Of a DNA stretch of 64,000 bases, positions 1 to 8,174 are shown one piece after another (position 1 is the stretch's first letter; every line of letters begins with the position of its first letter). The notes below the pieces were generated by a model, which did no database searches, was not told where the DNA came from, and was given only the letters and a program-made list of their open reading frames with translations. The DNA comes from Tatumella saanichensis. Its GTDB lineage: Bacteria > Pseudomonadota > Gammaproteobacteria > Enterobacterales > Enterobacteriaceae. A program made the translations under genes and the position numbers. The DNA lies in contig NZ_ATMI01000005.1 of the NCBI RefSeq assembly GCF_000439375.1, positions 1-64,000 on the forward strand, in the 5' to 3' direction.

Positions 1-305
1 TCATCGTGGGAAGTCTTCAGGCGCTCAAAGCCGGTTACTATGCCTTGTAGCGTACGCACCGCCTGCTGCTTTTGGATACCAAAGCCCTGGTCCACCGGGG
101 CCTGTAAGGTAAGTGAACCTGCTTTCATCAGCATCATTTCTTTGCTGATGGCATGGTCAACGCTTGTGAATTCAATGCGATAACTGAACGGCTTACTTAA
201 GGCCTCATCGCCCTCAAAGGCCAGCACATCCAATGTTGACGCACAGCCTTTTACCGACAGTAGATGGTGACTATGGCTGAAATGGATTGGGGAATTACTG
301 CTCAT
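1..305 (-). CDS. VgrG (TssI) type VI secretion spike protein, N-terminal part, runs off the left edge
   Basis: The first 101 codons of a protein read leftwards from an ATG at 303-305 without a stop. The translation contains the phrases LDVLAFEGDEALSKPFSYRI and TGFERLKT, typical of the start of VgrG, the trimeric gp27/gp5-like spike that tips the Hcp tube of the type VI secretion system. A good ribosome site (AAGGAG) lies 7-12 bases before the ATG. Only the beginning of the gp27-like base domain is present, so any C-terminal effector extension is outside the window. No other T6SS gene is visible here, so it may be an orphan vgrG island or the end of a cluster. The family call is firm; function in secretion is inferred from the family. 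Confidence 0.9.
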   Translation of the reverse strand, partial: MSSNSPIHFSHSHHLLSVKGCASTLDVLAFEGDEALSKPFSYRIEFTSVDHAISKEMMLMKAGSLTLQAPVDQGFGIQKQQAVRTLQGIVTGFERLKTSHD

Positions 306-2047
306 ACGTTCACTCCTTGTGAGCGTTCAATAACAACGACAGAGTGACGGCAGCCGCGCGCGATATTCCTTATGCTAGGCACAAATAAAGTGTTCTGCGT
401 ACCAGGGCCAAGTTAAGGATAAGCCTGTACTGCGTCAGTTTCGATTATTCCTACACTTTCCAGCAGGCTGCTGCCGCAAATCCTAGAGTCTCTAGACTGA
501 CTTCCGTTGCGACTATAAGCTTTCACGGCAAACCTGATTCTGTTTTTTCATCAGTATTGTGGACAGGTAATGGCTTCGCTTCGCGTTGGGTTTGTCCATC
601 AAAAAACAATCAGCCAAGCCTGCTGTATCCGGTCGATAAACACAGTAGACGGTTGCGGGAATGCGTATTGATATCGTTGCTTACCCAGCCAGGTCAATTT
701 TGCCAGAGAACACTTGTGCGACTTCTCGCGATGGGATCGCACTCTTTCCCAACTTCAGCAATTTTAACCACCAGTGTTCTGACATAACTTCTATGTGGGC
801 GTGTGTCTCAGACAGAAACACAGCCAGCTTTATCGTAGCGGCCTACTCAGCGAGATGAGAGGTCAAATTAGAATTGCTAGACCTCCCTGGGCTGCTTACC
901 TAATTGAGAAATGTTTATACACGCTACCGCCCATCACTGTTGACCGTTAGGAAACCAAAGCGCATAAGGTCAAGCCGGTGGTTTGGTCTTTTGCTGAAAA
1001 CCATTCAGACGAATCTTCAGCAAAAAATCGTGTCTGAAATCCTGTAAGCGATAAACTGATAGGCTAGTCTTTAGCGAAAACCGATATTGCAGTGTGTTTT
1101 TTATAACATGTTAATATTAATTATTCTGGTAACAGAATGCTCAGGTTCAGCATATTCGTCGTCGGGCTGATTCTCATTTTCTATAATAATTAGGTTTATT
1201 GTCAGAGAACATGGCTACCGAAAGATTAACGATTAACTGGCCTAACAGATTGTTCAGGAAAATATCCCCTCCTGTTGGTCAATTTACGCGTGACCCTTAG
1301 GGTATATACATCCACCATCTGTAATATCAAACCGATGTTGTCTAGGCGGCCGTCATCAAACGATGTGTGTTTAACGGTCAGACTGATAATGGCCGGATAT
1401 ACGCTCAGCGACAATATTAGTCAGATTAATGTTTTCACACTTATAGCCGGTTAACATGCCTGAAATCACCACCCCCCTGATTCATAAAGTATTCCTTTTC
1501 CTGTTCTGCCCCGTCTGCAGGCTAGTCTCGAGAGTGGCACCGGCTGTTGACATTTCACTTCGTAAGCTATCAAATCCATCTTGATTACTGTTTGTAATTT
1601 CCATCACAGTTATAATTTACAGGTTGAAAGGAAATAATTATTGAACATGGGTCACGCTTAGGAACTTTTAATTTGAAATATATGGTAACGGAATCTTTAA
1701 TCATTAACTAATAACAAGCAGCACTAATATATCCATAAAAATTTATCTAAAACTACCAAGTAAACCTATTTTTTCAATGGTTATCTGATAAGAAATTATT
1801 AAGGCATAGTCAGTAAATTAATCTAAATCACGAGAGGCTATAACGCTAATAATCTCCATGGCAATAGCTTCATAACACTTGAATAAGAAAGGGGATAAAG
1901 AGTAGAGAAATGTTAATTTATCACTCTTACCACCAACAATATCCCCTTCAGCCGTTACTCATAAATACGCATAATGAGGTCAGCAACATCCCAGATCCTC
2001 TACGCTAAAAGCATGATGATCCGCCAGAGACGCATCACTTTTATACG
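306..2047. other. 1.7-kb stretch without a recognisable gene
   Basis: No reading frame here exceeds about 76 codons and none of the short ones resembles a known protein. The stretch between about 1560 and 1980 is noticeably richer in A and T than the genes around it. A perfect 10-bp inverted repeat lies at 989-998 and 1016-1025. The position beside a vgrG gene suggests decayed accessory DNA, but I could not identify a parent gene or transposase. Confidence 0.55.
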
Positions 2048-2383
2048 TTAATGGCTGACAGATTTAGAAAATAGCTGGATAACCACCACTCCCGATATGA
2101 TAAGCGTAATACCCAATATCGCCGCTAAATCCAGTTTCTGGCGAAACAACACCCAAGAGAGCAGCGATACCAGACAGATCCCGACTCCTGCCCAGATAGC
2201 ATAGGCAACACCGAGGTTCATCACTTTTACTACCTGTGACAATCCGGTAAATGAGACGGCATAACCGGCGACCACTGCCAGTGATGGCCATAAACGGGTA
2301 AAACCTTCTGCTGATTTCATCATTGAGGTAGCAAAGGTCTCTGCCATGATGGAAACTAATAAAATGATCCAGACTTTTAGCAT
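2048..2383 (-). CDS. emrE: EmrE-like small multidrug resistance (SMR) proton antiporter
   Basis: A 111-residue protein with four hydrophobic segments, the usual size for the SMR family. It closely matches EmrE: the essential membrane glutamate lies in the first helix (Glu15 in IMAETFATSMMK), followed by the SEGFTRLWPS loop, the AYAIWAGVGI segment of helix 3 and the LLSW turn. SMR dimers in the inner membrane exchange protons for quaternary ammonium and other cationic hydrophobic compounds. The ATG is preceded by a strong GGAGG site. It stands alone, divergent from the sugar transporter to its right. A related SMR role such as guanidinium export cannot be fully excluded, but the sequence is nearest to EmrE. 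Confidence 0.85.
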   Translation of the reverse strand: MLKVWIILLVSIMAETFATSMMKSAEGFTRLWPSLAVVAGYAVSFTGLSQVVKVMNLGVAYAIWAGVGICLVSLLSWVLFRQKLDLAAILGITLIISGVVVIQLFSKSVSH

Positions 2384-2767
2384 TTACTCCTCCATTGAGT
2401 GTTGAAAATGGGCAATAGTATACCCCCATAACTCCTTGCTCCGCTAAGAACTTGTGACTGGTCACCGATTGCCAGCTATCGGCACCTCTCTTTCGCTCTG
2501 GAGTTGTTACTCAAGAATGATGTTTGAGGGAGTGAGCCACCATTGGCACGTCAATGCTAACTCCTAATGATGCTTAGTGGACATCATTAAAATTTATTCT
2601 GCAGAAATTTCTGAAAGCGCTTCCACAAGATAAAAATATTAACCTGCCTTATTATTAGTATGTAATCATTGATGTAATGCAGATCTCAAACCTGTATCAA
2701 AGTTGAAAATGCAGTGGCTGTGCGGTCCTCTTAATGGGGTGGCTGTTTCTTAACCAGGGATGAATCA
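2384..2767. other. Divergent intergenic region between the SMR pump and the sugar transporter
   Basis: These 384 bases hold no gene. They should contain the promoters of both divergent neighbours, and they carry a LacI-family-like palindrome at 2612-2625. Nothing else is recognisable. Confidence 0.5.
2612..2625. promoter_or_regulatory. Putative LacI/GalR-family operator
   Basis: The sequence TGAAAGCGCTTCCA is a near-palindrome centred on GCGC, the pattern typical of operators bound by LacI/GalR-family repressors. It lies about 140 bp upstream of the MFS sugar transporter start, so it is a plausible sugar-responsive operator for that gene. No such regulator is encoded next to it in the window; the assignment is inference from the motif alone. 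Confidence 0.45.
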
Positions 2768-4219
2768 ATGTCAAACTCTTCAGTACCCGCTTCTGATGAA
2801 AGCGGTTCCATTAAAATTACTGTACAGCAGCGCTTATTTTTTGTGGTCTTGGCCGCTACCATGGGAGCGCTGGCCTTTGGCTACGATACCGGTATTATCT
2901 CCGGCGCATTACCCTTTATGACCTTACCGGTAGACAGGGGCGGTCTTAATCTGACCCCCTTTACCGAAGGATTAATCACCTCTTCATTGACCTTCGGTTC
3001 TGCTATCGGAGCCTTTATTAGTGGCTATGTGTCTGACCGTTTCGGGCGTCGTATCACCCTGCGTAGCCTGGCACTGATATTCGTTGCTGGCGCGTTAGGG
3101 ACAACCTTGGCACCGAATATCGATGTCATGGTGGTAATGAGATTTATTCTTGGGATCGCTGTGGGGGGCGGCTCCTCGACGGTACCAGTGTTTATCGCCG
3201 AAATTGCGGGTCCTAAACAGCGAGCACCTCTGGTTAGCCGCAATGAGTTGATGATTGTGAGCGGCCAGTTAATTGCCTATATTGTCAGTGCTGCAATGAG
3301 CCTATTGCTGCATGATGAAAGCATGTGGCGTTATATGCTGGCATTAGCCGTGGTGCCGGGTATCTTGTTATTTATTGGTACATTCTTCGTGCCCGCTTCC
3401 CCCCACTGGATGGTCTCTGAAGGTCGCTTCAAGGAAGCTCTGCGTATCATGAAAACGTTGCGGGAAAACCCTCGAGAAATTAAAAAAGAAATGGCCGAAA
3501 TGCGGAAAAACGCACATCAGGCACGTCAAGGACCTGGCCCTCGCGAATTACTCAAAGAAAAATGGGTTAAACGCCTATTAATGCTAGGTTTCGGTTTGGG
3601 CTTGGTGGCACAATTTACGGGGATCAATGCCTTTATGTACTATACGCCGATCATCCTGAAGAGTACCGGATTAGGCACTAGTGCAGCTATCGGGGCGACC
3701 ATCGGTAACGGAATGGTATCGGTAATTGCCACCTTCGCGGGAATTAAAGCGATCAACCATTTTGGTCGTCGTCCGATCCTACTGACCGGGCTGACCATTG
3801 TCATTATTATGCAACTGCTGCTGGGGAGCGTACTGCTGTTTATGCCCCACAGCCTAACGCAAAGCATGGTCGCGTTAGCCTGTATTCTGGTTTTCCTGTT
3901 TTTTATGCAAATGTGTATTTCACCGCTCTACTGGTTACTGATGTCTGAACTATTTCCAATGCAGTTGCGTGGCGTTCTGACGGGATCCGCGGTTGCCTTT
4001 CAGTGGATCTGTAATGGTATTGTGGCACTGATATTCCCGCCATTGTTATCACTGGTTGGCAACTCTGCCTTTTACATCTTTGCCGCCATTAACGTGGGAT
4101 CCTTTATTTTTGTCGCCTTAACGCTACCAGAGACTCGGGGTAAATCACTCGAAGAAATCGAAACCCATGTGCGCGAGCACTTTGGTGAAAGTGTTGACCG
4201 TACAACCGTGGCGCATTAA
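2768..4219 (+). CDS. MFS sugar porter (sugar or polyol:proton symporter family)
   Basis: A 483-residue protein with about twelve hydrophobic segments and the signature motifs of the sugar porter family of the major facilitator superfamily: GYDTGIISGALPF in helix 1, DRFGRR between helices 2 and 3, PASPHWMVSEGR after helix 6, QFTGINAFMYYTP in helix 7, FGRRP between helices 8 and 9, and PETRGKSLEEIE after helix 12. These proteins import sugars or inositols through the inner membrane with protons. The exact substrate cannot be read from the sequence; the general look is of the IolT/XylE/GalP group. It is a single gene with a LacI-type operator upstream and a hairpin terminator right after its stop, so it is probably a monocistronic catabolic uptake gene. 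Confidence 0.85.
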   Translation: MSNSSVPASDESGSIKITVQQRLFFVVLAATMGALAFGYDTGIISGALPFMTLPVDRGGLNLTPFTEGLITSSLTFGSAIGAFISGYVSDRFGRRITLRSLALIFVAGALGTTLAPNIDVMVVMRFILGIAVGGGSSTVPVFIAEIAGPKQRAPLVSRNELMIVSGQLIAYIVSAAMSLLLHDESMWRYMLALAVVPGILLFIGTFFVPASPHWMVSEGRFKEALRIMKTLRENPREIKKEMAEMRKNAHQARQGPGPRELLKEKWVKRLLMLGFGLGLVAQFTGINAFMYYTPIILKSTGLGTSAAIGATIGNGMVSVIATFAGIKAINHFGRRPILLTGLTIVIIMQLLLGSVLLFMPHSLTQSMVALACILVFLFFMQMCISPLYWLLMSELFPMQLRGVLTGSAVAFQWICNGIVALIFPPLLSLVGNSAFYIFAAINVGSFIFVALTLPETRGKSLEEIETHVREHFGESVDRTTVAH

Positions 4220-4225
4220 TCGATC

Positions 4226-4257
4226 AGCACCCGGGCAGCAAGTCTGGGTGCTCTTTA
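4226..4257 (+). terminator. Rho-independent terminator after the sugar porter gene
   Basis: An imperfect hairpin pairs AGCACCC with GGGTGCT around a short loop and is followed by CTTT. It starts 7 bases after the stop codon of the MFS gene. Confidence 0.55.
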
Positions 4258-4441
4258 ACTCGCAGTGCAATGTATTAGCCCCTCTGACCGTTGTTGTTAA
4301 CAATTCCTTCACTCTATCGCGGCTTGATGTAAACTTTATGATCTTAATCGGAAAATTTATCGAAAAGTCAGCTATCTCTCTGAACGGAAATGATTTTGAG
4401 GACTCTTACCTTAAGTAAATCATTTCAAAAGGTAATTACAG

Positions 4442-5458
4442 GTGAAGATTTTAGTTATCTGCCGAGACAACATAGGTGACAGCATCCTTGCCACGCCTCT
4501 TATTACACACTTGGCCACCACTCATAATGCGGTGACCGATGTGCTGACCAATAGTTACGCCTCACCGGTATTTAGCCGTAATCCTCATATCCGAACGGTG
4601 CATCAGTACAGCAAATCCAAGCATTGCAAAAACTTCCTCAGGGTGATCGCCGCCATTGCACTGAGAATGAAAACATTGATGAAGCTGAGAAAGGAAAACT
4701 ATGATGCGGTCATTATCGCCAAGTCGTCCTGGGACACGCATTCGGTAAAGTGGGCTGCTGGGATCAGACCAAAACAAGTTATTGCCTTCGGCGATGAGTC
4801 CCATCCGCGGATTGATAAACTGTTACCGCGTACCCGCGGTTCACTGCATGTCGCAGAACGCCTTTTTGGACTCGTTGCCGCGGTAGGACAGACGCCCCCA
4901 CCTCTACCATTACGGCCGGGAAAAAGCTGTATCTATCCAGATCCTGACTTGGTGAGCCGTTACCGCGAGACCATAAATGCCCTACCGGGCGAGCGCATCG
5001 TTGCCCTACAGATCAGTGCACGCAAACCAAACCAGCAGTGGTCCATCGATAATTTCGTCAGCCTTGCCCGCCTTATCCATGAACACTACGGATGTCGAAT
5101 ATTTCTTTTCTGGTCACCCGGGGACAGTACCAACCCCATGCACCCCGGTGACGATAACAAAGCCGAGCAGATCAGTACACTGGCGGCCAGTTATCACGTT
5201 GAGCCTGTTTCGACTCGGACCCTTGAAGAGCTGAAAGCCGCACTTTCCCTATGTTCAGCTGTTGTCAGCAGTGATGGCGGTGCCGTGCATATTGCCGCTG
5301 CACTCGGCTTACCGGTAGTCGCATTGTTCGGCAACAGCAACCCGACAGACTGGCACCCTTGGGGGGTTCCTCACAAGGCCCTGCAGGGTAGTAATGAGCA
5401 GGTGAATAATATTAGCCCTGATGAGGTTATGGCGGCATTAGTTCCGCTCATTAACTGA
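4442..5458 (+). CDS. Glycosyltransferase family 9 (heptosyltransferase-like) protein
   Basis: A 338-residue protein starting at a GTG. It has the two-domain outline of family 9 glycosyltransferases (WaaF/WaaC type): an N-terminal Rossmann half with RDNIGDSILATPLI at residues 8-21, matching the GDxxxxTP pattern of heptosyltransferases, and a C-terminal half with SSDGGAVHIAAALGLPVVAL and FGNSNPTDWHPWG, which correspond to the conserved sugar-nucleotide binding region. Such enzymes add heptose or other sugars to lipopolysaccharide core or other glycoconjugates on the inner face of the inner membrane. No lipopolysaccharide gene lies nearby, so acceptor and donor are unknown. It is a lone gene between a sugar porter and efeUOB, and so looks accessory. 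Confidence 0.78.
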   Translation: MKILVICRDNIGDSILATPLITHLATTHNAVTDVLTNSYASPVFSRNPHIRTVHQYSKSKHCKNFLRVIAAIALRMKTLMKLRKENYDAVIIAKSSWDTHSVKWAAGIRPKQVIAFGDESHPRIDKLLPRTRGSLHVAERLFGLVAAVGQTPPPLPLRPGKSCIYPDPDLVSRYRETINALPGERIVALQISARKPNQQWSIDNFVSLARLIHEHYGCRIFLFWSPGDSTNPMHPGDDNKAEQISTLAASYHVEPVSTRTLEELKAALSLCSAVVSSDGGAVHIAAALGLPVVALFGNSNPTDWHPWGVPHKALQGSNEQVNNISPDEVMAALVPLIN

Positions 5459-5520
5459 ACACTGAGCAAAGACCTATAACCTCAATATATCGCAGCGCCA
5501 AGGGACATCGGTCATTGTAA

Positions 5521-5541
5521 GCAGGGGAATTGGTCCCCTGC
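5521..5541 (+). terminator. Possible hairpin terminator between the glycosyltransferase and efeB
   Basis: GCAGGGG and CCCCTGC form a perfect 7-bp stem with a short loop between two convergent genes. There is no clear run of T, so its role as a terminator is uncertain. Confidence 0.35.
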
Positions 5542-5662
5542 TCTATTCATCTAGCGGGCAACATGCATTTTTAATTCTTCACGATCAGAGACCCATCCAA
5601 CAATTGCCTCACAACCGTTCAACGCCTTATTGACCTGACAATCATGAGGGCAACTATCGAAT

Positions 5663-6931
5663 TTAGCTGAATAAGTATGAGCCTATATAATCACCTTCAG
5701 CCGGGGCCGGCGGTACAAAAAAAATGCCAGAGCCGATATGTGAAATATATTCATTAAGCGCATCTGCCGCGCCGAGTCGTGCCTGCAACGCTTCAAAATT
5801 TGCCGGATCGTTTTGATAACTGATAAACAACAAGCCAGCATCTAACATACCTAGTTGATTAATACCCTCCGTATAATTATATGAGCGACGCAAAATACGG
5901 ATCCCATGATTATTTTCGTGAGCTGCTAAACTAATATGTGAGGTCACTGGGATAACTGGCATACCCTCACTGTCTTTTTTACGAAAATCTGGCGTATCGA
6001 ATTCTTTTTCACCGCTTAATGGCGCACCTGAGACCTTATGACGACCAAAAACGGCATTCTGATCACTGACACGATCCGTATCCCAGTTTTCAATATGCAT
6101 CTTTATTTTGCGGACCACTTGGTAGGTGCCCTGCTGCTGCCACGCTGGTCCTTGATCGTTGATCCAGACGAATTTATTAAAGTCAGTCTGTTCGGTCAGA
6201 TTACGCGTACCATCTTTGAATCCAAACAGGTTACGGGGAGTACTTTGGTTTTTTCCTGCTGATGCACGACCAAACCCAAGCACTGACCAGCGTGTCGCGG
6301 CCGTTCCCGTCGCTTTGGCGATCCGCGCAAGGTTACGGATAGCGTGATAAGCCACTTGCGGATCATCTGCGCAGGCCTGTAATGACAGATCTCCACCAGA
6401 AAAGGCCGGTTGCAGGTTGTCACTGGGAAGCTGAACCAGCTCGCGCATAAGCGTAGGTTTTTTCTGAGCCAGTCCATAAGACTCCGTGAAGATACCCGGT
6501 CCTAACCCAACGGTGATGGTCAATGATGCGGGTCCCAGGTCTAGGGCTTCACCGGTATCCATTCCGATACCGCTGTTCCTTAGCGGTTCCACCTGACCCA
6601 CTTTTTCCCCAGCCATCATCTGCGCGATAGCCGCTGACCACCGAGCCAGCAGGATCTGCAGGTCCCGCGGATTCTGACTGGTCATATCAAAGGTCATATA
6701 CATCACATGGCGCTGAGGCGGGGTAATCACTCCCACCTGCCCGCCGTTGCCATAAAATTCATGTTGCCTCGAAAGGTCGATCTGGTCTTCCGGCGCGGTA
6801 TTCGTCACTGCAGCAGCATTGTGCGCAGCCGCGATAGCAGGCAGTGTCAGAGCACCAGCCACCGCCCCTTTCAACAGATGACGGCGGGAAACATTGGTAT
6901 TGTCACTCTCCGTAGTCTGTTTATCCTTCAT
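5663..6931 (-). CDS. efeB: EfeB, Tat-exported DyP-type haem peroxidase of the EfeUOB iron uptake system
   Basis: A 422-residue protein (423 if the adjacent GTG at 6932-6934 is used), the same length as E. coli EfeB. The N-terminus carries a twin-arginine signal (SRRHLLKGAVAGALTLPA, about residues 16-33). The mature part is a dye-decolourising peroxidase with the GxxDG motif in GFKDGTRN, where the aspartate acts in peroxide cleavage, and a downstream HISLAAHENNHG segment consistent with the proximal-haem region. EfeB is periplasmic and is thought to oxidise ferrous iron, or to release iron from haem, for EfeU. It is the last gene of efeUOB: its start abuts the efeO stop and its ribosome site (GGAGG) is inside the end of efeO, indicating translational coupling. 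Confidence 0.93.
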   Translation of the reverse strand: MKDKQTTESDNTNVSRRHLLKGAVAGALTLPAIAAAHNAAAVTNTAPEDQIDLSRQHEFYGNGGQVGVITPPQRHVMYMTFDMTSQNPRDLQILLARWSAAIAQMMAGEKVGQVEPLRNSGIGMDTGEALDLGPASLTITVGLGPGIFTESYGLAQKKPTLMRELVQLPSDNLQPAFSGGDLSLQACADDPQVAYHAIRNLARIAKATGTAATRWSVLGFGRASAGKNQSTPRNLFGFKDGTRNLTEQTDFNKFVWINDQGPAWQQQGTYQVVRKIKMHIENWDTDRVSDQNAVFGRHKVSGAPLSGEKEFDTPDFRKKDSEGMPVIPVTSHISLAAHENNHGIRILRRSYNYTEGINQLGMLDAGLLFISYQNDPANFEALQARLGAADALNEYISHIGSGIFFVPPAPAEGDYIGSYLFS

Positions 6932-6934
6932 CAC

Positions 6935-8158
6935 TTAAACCCCTCCCGCTGTGGCAACTTTCTCAGCAATTTTTGACAGCGGTTCTTGCAATGCCTGGAC
7001 TGCTTTACTCAACTTGGCGGCATCCGCAGCTTTTACATCAGCAGTATAGTAACGGTATCCACCAGCAACTTTACCGTCACGATAGCTGTTTAGCAGTGTG
7101 TTGACGTTTGCAAATTGCGTTTCGACCTGGCGAGTCAAATCAGGATCGATGTTATTCAGTCCAGGCTTTAGGAACTCAAATGCCTGCTGCGCACCTTCGA
7201 CATTACCGGCAAAGTCCACTAGATCAATATGACTAAAGGCTTCTTCTTCACCGCTAATTTTGTTGCTTTGTACTTCTTCCAGCAGATCCGCCGCGCCGTT
7301 AGCCAGATCTTCAGGTTTATAGGTCAGCCCTTTGGTCAAGCCATCCAACCGAGTAACATTTTGCTGGAGTTCTGCAGCCAGTTTTTTGGTGTTGTCGGTG
7401 ATTTTACCCTTAGCGAACAGGTCACGTTCAATGGCATGGAAACCGTGCCAACCCACAGCAGGATCTTGGTTAGATGCCCGCATATCGATCAAATAATCGA
7501 GGTTACCGGCGTTATCTGTAGCTTTAAACCCTGGCAGGACAAAACCACTGACATCCGATTCAATACGTTCATAAAACGGTCGCGCTTTGGCATACTGCGC
7601 TTTCGCTTTTTCTAAGTCACCTGCATCAATGTCCGCTTTCAGCTGATTAACGGCCACAACCATTGCATCCACCACGCCGTTTACATAAGTCGCATAGCCA
7701 TCGGTTCCCTGCTTAAGTAGGTCAGCAGTACTTCCGGTCGCTTTGGCTGCACTTTTGCCGGTGACGGAAAAGGTGGTCAGTTCCTGTTTCGCTCCTGGAC
7801 AATAGATCTGATATTTTCCCCCTTCTAGCGTCAGTGTGAATTTACCTGCTGGCAATCCAGGCGCTAGGTTCTCTTTTTCACCGAGGATGCGGTTAGCACT
7901 CAGCAGTTCAAGTTCAGTAATGGCAGTTGCTGACTTGTTAATCACCGTAAACGAAACCGGGCCTGCTTTCGCGCTATTATGGTCGACGATACAGGTGCCG
8001 CCTTCAGCACCGGTCAATGTGATAGTGACCTGCGATACACCGTTAGCAATCGGTGCAATCCTGTCCGCTGCCGTTGCCTCAAGAGAAACCAGTAACAGTG
8101 CTGAAACGACAGTTGATGCCAGAACTGACTCTTTCTTTTTAAACATGGAGTTGATCAT
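6935..8158 (-). CDS. efeO: EfeO, periplasmic iron-binding protein (cupredoxin plus imelysin/M75 domain)
   Basis: Read from the ATG at 8156-8158 the protein has 407 residues with a Sec signal peptide ending near the ATAAD segment. A cupredoxin-like domain follows (about residues 35-130, including GGTCIVDHNSAKAGPVSFTV). An imelysin/M75 domain carrying the family's HxxE motif (GWHGFHAIERD) fills the rest. EfeO captures iron in the periplasm and hands it to the permease. I chose this start because longer frames would reach back into efeU and have no signal peptide. A second possible ATG lies four codons downstream at MFKKKES. It is the middle gene of the operon, 16 bp after efeU, with efeB directly following. 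Confidence 0.92.
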   Translation of the reverse strand: MINSMFKKKESVLASTVVSALLLVSLEATAADRIAPIANGVSQVTITLTGAEGGTCIVDHNSAKAGPVSFTVINKSATAITELELLSANRILGEKENLAPGLPAGKFTLTLEGGKYQIYCPGAKQELTTFSVTGKSAAKATGSTADLLKQGTDGYATYVNGVVDAMVVAVNQLKADIDAGDLEKAKAQYAKARPFYERIESDVSGFVLPGFKATDNAGNLDYLIDMRASNQDPAVGWHGFHAIERDLFAKGKITDNTKKLAAELQQNVTRLDGLTKGLTYKPEDLANGAADLLEEVQSNKISGEEEAFSHIDLVDFAGNVEGAQQAFEFLKPGLNNIDPDLTRQVETQFANVNTLLNSYRDGKVAGGYRYYTADVKAADAAKLSKAVQALQEPLSKIAEKVATAGGV

Positions 8159-8174
8159 ACAAGGCCCTTTACTT

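Noticed and set aside
557-858. Two overlapping short frames in the gene-poor stretch
   Set aside because: They have no credible ribosome site, no resemblance to any family I know, and overlap each other.
1226-1414. Minus-strand frame of 62 codons that might be a transposase remnant
   Set aside because: I could not recognise a DDE or other transposase motif in any frame, so I do not call a mobile element.
2454-2465. GTGACTGGTCAC, resembling a matS site
   Set aside because: The known matS pattern has three bases between GTGAC and GTCAC; here there are two. I found no clean 13-base matS in the window by eye.
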